Assembly (NCBI RefSeq): GCF_018371055.1
Contig: NZ_JAGYZD010000064.1
Coordinates: forward strand, 1 to 7,971
DNA: 7,971 nt
Source of the DNA: Finegoldia magna
GTDB taxonomy: Bacteria; Bacillota; Clostridia; Tissierellales; Peptoniphilaceae
Reading direction: 5' to 3'
In this document: positions 1 to 5,969 of the stretch, piece after piece
How positions within the stretch are numbered: position 1 is the stretch's first letter
Layout: the number at the start of each line of letters is the position of its first letter
The notes under the pieces: generated by a model
What the model was told of the DNA's origin: nothing
Database searches by the model: none
The model's input: only the letters and a program-made list of their open reading frames with translations
Made by a program: the position numbers and the translations under genes

Positions 1-66
1 TTTGAATGGAGTGAAAACCAGCGCCTTGAGACGCTGGTTGGTATCACTCGGGCTTATAGCCCTTGA
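1..66 (+). CDS. Possible 3' end of an IS200/IS605 tnpB (partial)
   Basis: Reading frame 1 is open from the window edge to a TGA at 64-66, giving a 22-residue tail that ends GITRAYSP. I cannot recognise a TnpB catalytic motif in so short a piece. The reason to suspect a TnpB C-terminus is context: the stop codon lies within a series of hairpins (16-91) that resembles the right end of an IS200/IS605 element, where tnpB normally overlaps the omega-RNA scaffold and ends just before the transposon end. It could equally be a chance open frame of 22 codons. The rest of the gene would lie before position 1. Confidence 0.3.
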   Translation, partial: FEWSENQRLETLVGITRAYSP

Positions 67-95
67 ACAAACCACCCGTTTTACGGGTGGTCATG
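12..95 (+). ncRNA. Candidate omega-RNA (TnpB guide RNA) 3' scaffold
   Basis: In IS200/IS605 elements the RNA guiding the TnpB nuclease is made from the 3' end of tnpB plus the right end, and its guide is the host sequence immediately beyond the element. The three hairpins at 16-39, 50-62 and 71-91 would form the scaffold. The guide would be read from about 92-120, depending on the true element boundary. The 5' end of the RNA is not definable here. This is a structural inference; no homology search was possible. Confidence 0.35.
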
Positions 96-108
96 ATTTG
101 CATATAAT
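80..108 (+). promoter_or_regulatory. Possible hybrid promoter at the IS end/flank junction
   Basis: TTTACG (80-85) is separated by exactly 17 bases from a perfect TATAAT (103-108). The -35 match is 4 of 6 and lies in the loop and stem of the terminal hairpin of the putative insertion sequence. The -10 lies in the flanking A+T-rich DNA. If used, transcription would start near 115 and run into the glycosyltransferase gene at 173. Confidence 0.35.
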
Positions 109-144
109 GTAATAATATTGTAACAAATACACACCTTTCATTTA

Positions 145-166
145 TGTTATAATTTTAGGTGGAAGG
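145..166 (+). promoter_or_regulatory. Extended -10 promoter and RBS of the glycolipid operon
   Basis: TGTTATAAT (145-153) is a perfect extended -10 (TGn followed by TATAAT); no good -35 exists at 16-18 bases upstream, which extended -10 promoters tolerate. Predicted start of transcription near 159-160 would leave a leader of only about 13 bases. The purine-rich ribosome-binding stretch AGGTGGAAGG (157-166) ends 6 bases before the ATG at 173, so a start at this promoter would just retain most of it. Confidence 0.5.
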
Positions 167-172
167 TGTTTT

Positions 173-1327
173 ATGAAAATATTAATAACTACAGATACAT
201 ACAGACCGACAATAAATGGAGTTGTAACATCTATTGAATCTTTAAAAAAAGCTTTAGATAGATTGGGACACGATGTTAGGATTTTAACTTTTTCAGATAG
301 TTTTAATTCAAAACAAGAAGACGACATTTATTATATGGGTTCTTTAGGAGCTGGAAAATTCTATCCGGACGCCAGAATGAATAAGTTATTTTATAATAGA
401 TTTTACGAAGATATAATGGATTGGAATCCAGATATAGTTCATTCACAAACAGAATTCACTATGTTTATCCAAGCAAAAAAAATTGCGAAGGATCTGGATA
501 TTCCTCTGTTGCATACGTACCACACTGTTTATGAAGATTACACGCATTATTTTTCTTTAAATAAAAAAATTGGCAAGGAACTTGCAAAACAATTTACGAA
601 ACAAATTATAAAAATGACTGACGGTGTAGTAGTTCCAACTAATAAAATATATAATTTGCTAACAGAATACAATATACATGAAGATATATATGTAGCACCA
701 ACTGGAATTAATGTTAAAAAGTTATCTGAATGTGACGATTTTGATATACGAAGTGGCTATAAAATTCCTGAAGATAAGCATATAGTATTATTTCTTGGAA
801 GAATTGGTAAAGAAAAAAATATCACCGAAATTCTTCAGTATCTTGAAAACATTGATAGAGATGATATTGTGTTTATTATTGCAGGTGCAGGACCATTTCT
901 TTCAGAATTAAAAGACATTTGCTCAAATTCAAAAATAAGAGATAGATTGATATTTACAGGAATGATTGATTCTTCAAAAGTAGGAAACTTCTACTCACAA
1001 TCAGATGTATTCGTATCAGCTTCGACATCTGAAACTCAAGGACTGACATTTATTGAATCAATGGCATGTTCAACACCAATTATTTGCCGACATGATGACT
1101 GCTTAGATGGTGTTTTGATTGATGGTAAAACAGGTTATGGTTACGATACTGAAGAAGAATTTATCGAATATATAAATCAAATTTTGGACAATGAAAAACT
1201 TAGAGATGAAATGGGTAAAAATTGCAAACAATTAGTAGATGAAAACTATACAGAAGATTCATTTGCAAATAAAATTGAACAGATATATAAAAAGGTAATT
1301 GAAGATCATGCAAAATCTGTTAAATAA
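173..1327 (+). CDS. GT4 glycosyltransferase, probable 1,2-diacylglycerol 3-glucosyltransferase
   Basis: A 384-residue GT-B fold retaining glycosyltransferase of family GT4, peripheral on the inner membrane face. It probably transfers glucose from UDP-glucose to diacylglycerol to make monoglucosyl-diacylglycerol. The N-terminal Rossmann domain opens with a TDTYRPTINGVVTSI segment, typical of bacterial diacylglycerol glucosyltransferases. The block HTYHTVYEDYTHYF (residues 114-127) is also characteristic of this clade. The C-terminal domain has GRIGKEKN (209-216) and the GT4 EX7E motif with E287 and E295 for sugar-nucleotide binding. The ATG at 173 has a good ribosome-binding site. The next gene overlaps its 3' end, and a CpoA-like enzyme lies two genes on; adjacent MGS and CpoA-type genes are known in streptococci. 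Sugar and linkage are inferred from family resemblance; PimB-like mannosyltransferases are a less likely alternative. Confidence 0.8.
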   Translation: MKILITTDTYRPTINGVVTSIESLKKALDRLGHDVRILTFSDSFNSKQEDDIYYMGSLGAGKFYPDARMNKLFYNRFYEDIMDWNPDIVHSQTEFTMFIQAKKIAKDLDIPLLHTYHTVYEDYTHYFSLNKKIGKELAKQFTKQIIKMTDGVVVPTNKIYNLLTEYNIHEDIYVAPTGINVKKLSECDDFDIRSGYKIPEDKHIVLFLGRIGKEKNITEILQYLENIDRDDIVFIIAGAGPFLSELKDICSNSKIRDRLIFTGMIDSSKVGNFYSQSDVFVSASTSETQGLTFIESMACSTPIICRHDDCLDGVLIDGKTGYGYDTEEEFIEYINQILDNEKLRDEMGKNCKQLVDENYTEDSFANKIEQIYKKVIEDHAKSVK

Positions 1328-1931
1328 AATACTTGAAGCTGACAACAGAAAATTTCAAATTATTATCCATGTGCTAAATGCAATTGGAATATTAGTAAGT
1401 ATTTGCGTTATGATTTATGCATGGAAAACTGGAATACTTAAAGATATCGATAAGTTTCAAGATTTCATGAATCAGTTTGGCAAATCAGCTGCTCTGATAT
1501 TCATTTTATTTCAGATAATGCAAGTAATTATCCCGATAATCCCCGGTGGAATTACTTGCCTGGGTGGAGTAATTTTATTTGGATCTTGGATGGGATTTGT
1601 CTACAACTATGTAAGTATTTGTATAGGTTCAATAATTGTGTTTTTTATTGGCAGAAAATACGGTACTCCGTTGATAGTTGCGATTTTTGGAGAAAAAGCA
1701 TATAACAAATACATCAAAATTCTTACCAAAAAGAATAGGTTTGACAATGTATTTGCAGCTTTGATATTTTTTCCGATTGCGCCAGATGATATGTTATGCT
1801 ACATTGCGGGAACAACAAAAATGAAATTCAAAAAGTATTTCTGGATAATTATATTAGGAAAGCCTATGTCCATAGCGCTTTATTCATTGGGACTAGAAGT
1901 ATTATTTAAGAAACTGATATTAAGGATTTAA
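1308..1931 (+). CDS. TVP38/TMEM64 (DedA superfamily) membrane protein
   Basis: A 207-residue polytopic inner-membrane protein of the SNARE-associated/VTT (DedA superfamily) type. Hydrophobic segments lie at about residues 18-38, 60-78, 82-113, 147-168 and 178-200. Family landmarks are the proline-glycine re-entrant segment PIIPGG (76-81), GRKYG (115-119) and a second re-entrant region FFPIAPDDMLCYIAGTT (154-170). Several DedA relatives are implicated in flipping phospholipids or undecaprenyl phosphate; a specific substrate for this protein is unknown. I chose ATG 1308, which overlaps the upstream gene by 20 bases. A TTG at 1299 in the same frame, which would add three residues, is the alternative. 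The ribosome-binding site is modest (AAAAGG, 1290-1295, 12 bases before the ATG), so translational coupling to the upstream gene is likely. Its position between two glycolipid synthases suggests a role in membrane glycolipid handling. Confidence 0.85.
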   Translation: MQNLLNKILEADNRKFQIIIHVLNAIGILVSICVMIYAWKTGILKDIDKFQDFMNQFGKSAALIFILFQIMQVIIPIIPGGITCLGGVILFGSWMGFVYNYVSICIGSIIVFFIGRKYGTPLIVAIFGEKAYNKYIKILTKKNRFDNVFAALIFFPIAPDDMLCYIAGTTKMKFKKYFWIIILGKPMSIALYSLGLEVLFKKLILRI

Positions 1932-1937
1932 TAATAG

Positions 1938-2936
1938 ATGAAAATTTTGATATACAAAGGTGATTATGATTTAGTAAAGCAAAGCGGTGTTGGTCAAGCA
2001 ATTGAACACCAGGAAAAAGCTTTGAAACTAAATAATATTGACTACACAACAGACGAAAATGACGATTATGATATTGTTCATATAAACACAATAATGCCAA
2101 AATCAAAAAGTTTCGGTCGAAAAGCAAAGAAGCAAGGGAAGAAAGTTATTTATTATGGACATTCTACTATGGAAGATTTTAGAAATTCTTTTCGTGGAGC
2201 AAATTTATTGAGCGGACTTTTTAAAAAATGGATTATTAGTTGCTACAACATTGGAGATATTATTATAACTCCGTCACAATATTCGAAAAACATACTCGAA
2301 GGATATGGGATTAATAAGAAAATATACAGCTTATCAAATGGAATAGATCTTGACAAATTTAAAGACGACAAAGATAGCAGAAAGAGATTTCGAAATAAGT
2401 ATAATTTGAAAGATGATGATAAAGTTATAATTTCTGTTGGGCATTTGATGAAGAGAAAAGGACTAGATGATTTTATAGAAGTTGCTAGAAAGCTTCCGCA
2501 ATACAAATTTATTTGGTTTGGGTACACTAATCCAAAACTATTGACTACTCATATTAAAAAAGCCATAAAAAACAAACCGAATAATGTAACTATGGCAGGA
2601 TATGTTGATCAAAAGGAACTGGTAGACTGTTATCATGGAAGTGATTTGTTTCTATTTATGACTAGAGAAGAAACAGAAGGAATTGTACTATTAGAGGCTT
2701 TTGCATCTAAAATAAAAGTTTTGGTAAGAGACATTAAAATTTACGAAGATATGTTTACTGATGGTAAAGAAGTTATCAAAGCAAAAACCAATGATGAGTT
2801 TAAAAATAAAATTATTAATATAATAAATGGCAAATATTCTACTGTTGAAGAAGCGTATAGATATGTTAAAGAACGAAGTGTTCAGAGAATTGGAGAAAAA
2901 ATGAAAAATATATATTTAAAACTAGACAATGCTTAA
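1938..2936 (+). CDS. cpoA: GT4 glycosyltransferase, CpoA-like diglycosyl-diacylglycerol synthase
   Basis: A 332-residue GT4 glycosyltransferase that closely resembles streptococcal CpoA, which adds a second hexose (galactose in pneumococcus) to monoglucosyl-diacylglycerol. Shared landmarks are an N-terminal KQSGVGQAIEHQEKAL segment, DYDIVHINT, HSTMEDFRNSF (residues 75-85), SNGIDLDKF, GHLMKRKG (168-175) and the EX7E pair E245/E253. It lacks a signal peptide or long membrane span, as expected for a peripheral cytosolic-face enzyme. The ATG at 1938 is 6 bases after the previous stop, with AAGGA at 1922-1926 inside the end of that gene as ribosome-binding site, so it is co-transcribed. Whether the added sugar is glucose or galactose cannot be told from sequence. 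No intrinsic terminator is evident after its stop. I am confident of the family and moderately so of the CpoA-like role. Confidence 0.8.
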   Translation: MKILIYKGDYDLVKQSGVGQAIEHQEKALKLNNIDYTTDENDDYDIVHINTIMPKSKSFGRKAKKQGKKVIYYGHSTMEDFRNSFRGANLLSGLFKKWIISCYNIGDIIITPSQYSKNILEGYGINKKIYSLSNGIDLDKFKDDKDSRKRFRNKYNLKDDDKVIISVGHLMKRKGLDDFIEVARKLPQYKFIWFGYTNPKLLTTHIKKAIKNKPNNVTMAGYVDQKELVDCYHGSDLFLFMTREETEGIVLLEAFASKIKVLVRDIKIYEDMFTDGKEVIKAKTNDEFKNKIINIINGKYSTVEEAYRYVKERSVQRIGEKMKNIYLKLDNA

Positions 2937-2974
2937 TGTTTAATGATATCTTAATCTCGCAAAAATATATTATT

Positions 2975-3006
2975 AATAAATGTTTTGTTTAATATTTACA
3001 TTTATT
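2975..3006. repeat. Inverted repeat upstream of the spoVG promoter
   Basis: AATAAATGT (2975-2983) and ACATTTATT (2998-3006) form a perfect 9-bp inverted repeat with a 14-base spacer. Its right arm enters the -35 box of the spoVG promoter. There is no T tract, so it is a poor intrinsic terminator; an operator or a chance A+T-rich dyad are the alternatives. Confidence 0.35.
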
Positions 3007-3056
3007 TACAAAAGACTTTTTTAGATGTATAATTATATATATAAAACACAAGGTGG
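3005..3056 (+). promoter_or_regulatory. spoVG sigma-A promoter and RBS
   Basis: TTTACA (3005-3010), a 17-base spacer and a perfect TATAAT (3028-3033) form a near-consensus vegetative promoter with a predicted start near 3040. The Shine-Dalgarno AGGTGG (3051-3056) lies 7 bases before the ATG at 3064. A second TTTACA copy lies 10 bases upstream (2995-3000). I see no sigma-H-like promoter, the class that drives spoVG in Bacillus. Confidence 0.75.
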
Positions 3057-3063
3057 TGAGGTT

Positions 3064-3384
3064 ATGCAAATTACAGATGTTAGAGTTAAAATATTAAATA
3101 TTGATAACAGATTAAAAGCTATCGCTTCTGTTACTTTTGATGATGAAATAGTAATTCATGACATCAAAGTTATTGAAGGTGAAGATGGTTTATTCTTGGC
3201 TATGCCTAGTAGAAAAATCGGTAATGATAAATATCGTGACATAGCTCATCCAATTAGTTCTCCAGCCAGAGAAAAAATTGAAGTAGCAGTTATCAATAAA
3301 TACAACGAAGAATTTGAAAAGCAATCTTCTGATGAAACTGAGCCAGTGACTGAAGAAAATATAGAAACTGCAGAAAATGAATAG
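3064..3384 (+). CDS. spoVG: SpoVG nucleic-acid-binding regulator
   Basis: A 106-residue protein aligning through its first 80 residues with the SpoVG family: MQITDVRVKI at the start, IHDIKVIEG (31-39), LFLAMPSRK (43-51), YRDIAHPI (57-64), then an alpha-helical segment. In Bacillus SpoVG influences septation during sporulation; in Staphylococcus, Listeria and Borrelia it is a DNA/RNA-binding regulator of virulence and metabolism. The C-terminal 25 or so residues are low-complexity and strongly acidic, longer than in Bacillus and typically variable. The in-frame ATG at 3025 is rejected because it lies in the -10 region; ATG 3064 has a proper ribosome-binding site and matches the family start. 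It is transcribed alone, between its own promoter and terminator. Confidence 0.93.
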   Translation: MQITDVRVKILNIDNRLKAIASVTFDDEIVIHDIKVIEGEDGLFLAMPSRKIGNDKYRDIAHPISSPAREKIEVAVINKYNEEFEKQSSDETEPVTEENIETAENE

Positions 3385-3387
3385 TAC

Positions 3388-3415
3388 AAAAAGCATCTAT
3401 CAAGGTGCTTTTTTT
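3388..3415 (+). terminator. Intrinsic terminator of spoVG
   Basis: AAAAAGCATC (3388-3397) pairs with GGTGCTTTTT (3404-3413), a 10-bp stem with one T-G wobble and a 6-base loop, followed by T residues to 3415. It starts four bases after the spoVG stop codon. Confidence 0.8.
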
Positions 3416-3443
3416 AGTGCGGCAAAAGCAGATAAAAAAATAT

Positions 3444-3502
3444 TTTACATATTTCGTATGTTTGATATAATAATAGAATATGGTTAATTTTGAATAAAGG
3501 AG
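3444..3502 (+). promoter_or_regulatory. asnA promoter with spacer dyad, and RBS
   Basis: TTTACA (3444-3449), a 16-base spacer and TATAAT (3466-3471) preceded by TGA make a strong extended -10 promoter. A dyad ACATA-TTTCG-TATGT (3447-3461) overlaps the -35 and fills most of the spacer, a position where a repressor would block polymerase. The Shine-Dalgarno AAAGGAG (3496-3502) is 6 bases before the ATG. No T-box or other leader element fits in the short leader (about 30 bases). Confidence 0.7.
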
Positions 3503-3508
3503 AATTTT

Positions 3509-4519
3509 ATGGAATTACAAGTACCGAAAGGATACAAGTCCTCTTTGGATTTATTAGAAACACAAAAAGCAATTAAAATTATCAAAGATTTTTTTCAATA
3601 TAGGTTGTCAGAAACTTTAAATTTGACTAGAGTTTCGGCGCCGTTATTTGTTAGAGCTAATACTGGAATTAACGATAACTTAAATGGTATCGAAAAACCT
3701 GTAGGTTTTGAATTCTTGGAAGATGGTTCGATGAGTAGGTTGGAAATCGTCCAATCACTTGCAAAATGGAAGAGAATTGCATTGAAAAATTATGAGATTC
3801 CAGTTGGTGAAGGAATTTATACAGATATGAATGCCATCAGACCATCAGAAATTTGTGACAACACGCATTCATTGTATGTGGATCAATGGGATTGGGAAAA
3901 AGTAATTTCTAAAGAAGACAGAAACGTTGAATTTTTAAAGGATACTGTAAGAAATATATATCAATGTTTTTTGGACACACAAACAATGTTGGTTAATTCT
4001 TATGATGATTATGAAAAAATACTTAGAGATGAAATTACTTTTGTAACTACTGATGAATTAGAAGAAATGTATCCAGATAATACTCCAGATGAAAGAGAAA
4101 ATTTGATTACAAAAAAATATGGATCAGTGTTTTTGATTGGAATTGGTGATGCATTAAAATCAGGAAAATCTCATTCCGACAGATCTCCAGATTATGATGA
4201 CTGGAGTTTAAATGGAGATATTTTAGTTTATAATCCTGTTTTAGACAATTGCCTTGAATTAAGCTCTATGGGAATTAGAGTAGATAAAGATAGATTGATA
4301 TATCAATTAGACAAAAAACAAAATAATGATAGAAAAAACTTGGAATATCATCAAATGCTACTTAATGATTTACTTCCTCAATCTATAGGTGGAGGTATTG
4401 GTCAATCTAGAATTTGTATGTTCTTCTTACAAAAAGCTCATATTGGAGAAGTTCAATCATCAATTTGGCCTAAAAATATGTTAGAAGAATGTGATAAATT
4501 GGGAATTAAATTATTATAA
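3509..4519 (+). CDS. asnA: Aspartate--ammonia ligase (asparagine synthetase A)
   Basis: A 336-residue cytosolic enzyme that forms asparagine from aspartate, ammonia and ATP (EC 6.3.1.1) through an aspartyl-adenylate. It has the class II aminoacyl-tRNA-synthetase-like fold, and its length matches the E. coli enzyme (330 residues). Conserved blocks visible are SLAKWKR (83-89), GEGIYTDMNAIRP (100-112), VDQWDWE (124-130), PDYDDW (227-232), LNGDILVYNPVL, ELSSMGIRVD and the motif-3-like GGGIGQSR (294-301). All are intact, so it should be active. It uses ammonia directly, unlike glutamine-dependent AsnB, which fits an organism living on peptides and ammonia. It stands as a single-gene transcription unit between its own promoter and a long terminator hairpin. 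Confidence 0.96.
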   Translation: MELQVPKGYKSSLDLLETQKAIKIIKDFFQYRLSETLNLTRVSAPLFVRANTGINDNLNGIEKPVGFEFLEDGSMSRLEIVQSLAKWKRIALKNYEIPVGEGIYTDMNAIRPSEICDNTHSLYVDQWDWEKVISKEDRNVEFLKDTVRNIYQCFLDTQTMLVNSYDDYEKILRDEITFVTTDELEEMYPDNTPDERENLITKKYGSVFLIGIGDALKSGKSHSDRSPDYDDWSLNGDILVYNPVLDNCLELSSMGIRVDKDRLIYQLDKKQNNDRKNLEYHQMLLNDLLPQSIGGGIGQSRICMFFLQKAHIGEVQSSIWPKNMLEECDKLGIKLL

Positions 4520-4524
4520 TCGTA

Positions 4525-4575
4525 TTTTACAAAGAGTTATTTATTTGAATAAATAAGTAACTCTTTTTTGTAAAA
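4525..4575 (+). terminator. Long terminator hairpin after asnA
   Basis: A 32-base hairpin core (4533-4564) begins AGAGTTA and ends TAACTCT, with 14-15 paired positions, one internal T-G wobble and a tiny loop, followed by a T run to 4569. An outer arm TTTTAC (4525-4530) pairs with GTAAAA (4570-4575) around the T tract. This makes the dyad nearly symmetric, with A residues on the other side. It begins five bases after the asnA stop. Confidence 0.8.
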
Positions 4576-4590
4576 TGTTCAATAATTTGT

Positions 4591-4619
4591 TTTACTTTTA
4601 AATTCTTTTGTAGTATGAT
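4591..4619 (+). promoter_or_regulatory. ktrB promoter, apparently giving a leaderless mRNA
   Basis: TTTACT (4591-4596), a 17-base spacer and TATGAT (4614-4619) form a good sigma-A promoter. The ktrB ATG is at 4626, exactly where transcription should begin (about 7 bases after the -10). No Shine-Dalgarno sequence lies between the -10 and the ATG. Confidence 0.55.
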
Positions 4620-4625
4620 TTGTTT

Positions 4626-5960
4626 ATGAAACATTTAAAAAAATATTTAGAAGACAATCCGCCATTGGTGTTGATTCTAAGTTTCCTTTTTTTGATTATA
4701 GTAGGATCATTATTATTGTCATTACCTATAAGTCAAAATGCAACAAAAGTTCCATACATTGATTGTTTGTTTACAGCAACATCTGCCGTATGTGTAACAG
4801 GTCTTGTTACAGTTGCAACATATAGCGCTTGGAGCGTTTTGGGGAAATTAATTATTATCATTTTAATCCAAATGGGCGGACTAGGTTTTATGACATTTGC
4901 AACCTTAATTGCACTTGTCATGGGAAGAAGAATTACTTTAAAAGATAGATTAATTATTAAAGAACAAACAAATAGTATTGATATGCAAGGAATGGTAAAA
5001 CTAATTAGATATATACTGATATCTACTTTTTCCATTGAAACAATTGGTGCTTTTTTACTGATGACGAAATTTATACCAATGTATGGTTTCAAAGGAATTT
5101 TTTATAGTTTCTTCCATTCAATTTCAGCTTTTTGTAATGCGGGATTTGATATTCTGGGACCAAATTCTTTAATTGATATAAATACTAACTTTTTTATTTT
5201 GTTAGTAATTGGACTTTTAATAGTAATAGGTGGTATTGGTTTTAATGTAATACTTGATGTGTTGCACAATGGTTTTGATTTTAAGAAATATTCATTACAT
5301 TCAAAAATTGTACTTACAACAACTGTGTTGATGTTATCTATAACATCAGTTTTAATTTTAGCAATGGAATTTTTGAATCCAGAAACAATCGGTAATTTAA
5401 GCTTGGCAGACAAGATATCTAATTCGGTTTTTCAAGCTGTGACTTTAAGGACAGCTGGTTTTGCATCAATTGATCAATCAAAATTATTGGACAGTTCAAG
5501 TGTTTTGTCTATATTGAATATGTTTATTGGTGGATCTCCAGCAGGTACTGCAGGAGGTATTAAAACGACAACATTTGCACTGTTAATTATTGTGGCATTG
5601 AGCGAAATCAAAGGTCAAGAAGATGTGGAAGTATTCAACCGTAGAATTAGATTTTCACAAGTAAAAAAAGCTTTAGCTATCATTACTTTATCAATGGTTT
5701 GGGTAATTTTTGTTACATTTGCAATTTTAGTTATAGATAAAGCAAAATATTTAGATGTAGTTTACGAAGTAGTAAGCGCATTTGGTACAGTTGGTTTAAC
5801 AAGAAGTTTAACACCAACTTTAAATATTATTTCAAAGATTTTGATAATTTCCACTATGTATATAGGTAGAGTAGGATCATTAACTATTTTATTTGCGTTG
5901 TCTAATACAAAGAACAAGAAAGCTTACAAAGAAGCTCATGAAAATATTATAATAGGTTAG
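4626..5960 (+). CDS. ktrB: Potassium uptake protein KtrB (TrkH family)
   Basis: The membrane-embedded ion-translocating subunit of a Ktr-type K+ (usually Na+-linked) uptake system, 444 residues against about 450 in Bacillus KtrB. It carries the four-fold membrane-pore-membrane repeat. Selectivity-filter segments are TSAVCVTGL (52-60), NAGFD (171-175), RTAGF (275-279) and GTVGL (387-391), each with the key glycine. The third-repeat gating loop GGSPAGTAGG (302-311) and the C-terminal YIGRVGSLTILFAL are also intact. ATG 4626 was chosen over a TTG at 4620, because the TTG directly abuts the -10 hexamer and the first residues MKHLKKYL suit a KtrB N-terminus. No ribosome-binding site is visible. 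The cognate regulatory subunit follows after 9 bases, so the two are co-expressed. Confidence 0.93.
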   Translation: MKHLKKYLEDNPPLVLILSFLFLIIVGSLLLSLPISQNATKVPYIDCLFTATSAVCVTGLVTVATYSAWSVLGKLIIIILIQMGGLGFMTFATLIALVMGRRITLKDRLIIKEQTNSIDMQGMVKLIRYILISTFSIETIGAFLLMTKFIPMYGFKGIFYSFFHSISAFCNAGFDILGPNSLIDINTNFFILLVIGLLIVIGGIGFNVILDVLHNGFDFKKYSLHSKIVLTTTVLMLSITSVLILAMEFLNPETIGNLSLADKISNSVFQAVTLRTAGFASIDQSKLLDSSSVLSILNMFIGGSPAGTAGGIKTTTFALLIIVALSEIKGQEDVEVFNRRIRFSQVKKALAIITLSMVWVIFVTFAILVIDKAKYLDVVYEVVSAFGTVGLTRSLTPTLNIISKILIISTMYIGRVGSLTILFALSNTKNKKAYKEAHENIIIG

Positions 5961-5969
5961 GTTTTAATT

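Larger units (their letters stand above)
1..95 (+). mobile_element. Right-end remnant of an IS200/IS605-type element
   Basis: Three perfect hairpins follow one another: an 8-bp stem 16-23/32-39, a 5-bp stem 50-54/58-62 with a 3-base loop, and a 9-bp stem 71-79/83-91 (ACCACCCGT, TTT loop, ACGGGTGGT). The last is followed by TCATGATT with no T tract. This stretch is clearly richer in G+C than everything after it. Subterminal imperfect palindromes instead of terminal inverted repeats are characteristic of IS200/IS605 elements, and the ACCACCCGT hairpin resembles right ends I associate with clostridial and streptococcal TnpB elements. The exact 3' boundary (about 92-100) cannot be fixed without the left end or an empty site. 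Confidence 0.5.

Noticed and set aside
71..95. 9-bp GC-rich hairpin as a Rho-independent terminator
   Set aside because: It is followed by TCATGATT and not by a T tract, and it sits with two other hairpins at the end of a likely insertion sequence.
1906..2527. Minus-strand open frames opposite the CpoA-like gene
   Set aside because: They lie opposite conserved GT4 motifs, have no plausible ribosome-binding context and no family resemblance.
3025..3063. N-terminal extension of SpoVG from an ATG at 3025
   Set aside because: The ATG overlaps the -10 hexamer and has no ribosome-binding site; the family starts at the MQITDVR segment, ATG 3064.
4500..4625. c-di-AMP (ydaO-type) riboswitch upstream of ktrB
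   Set aside because: Only about 106 bases separate asnA from ktrB and they are filled by a terminator hairpin and a promoter; no leader of riboswitch size exists.
4733..5413. Two minus-strand open frames of 119 and 103 codons opposite ktrB
   Set aside because: They are antisense to conserved KtrB pore repeats; their hydrophobic make-up is explained by the complementary membrane-protein codons.
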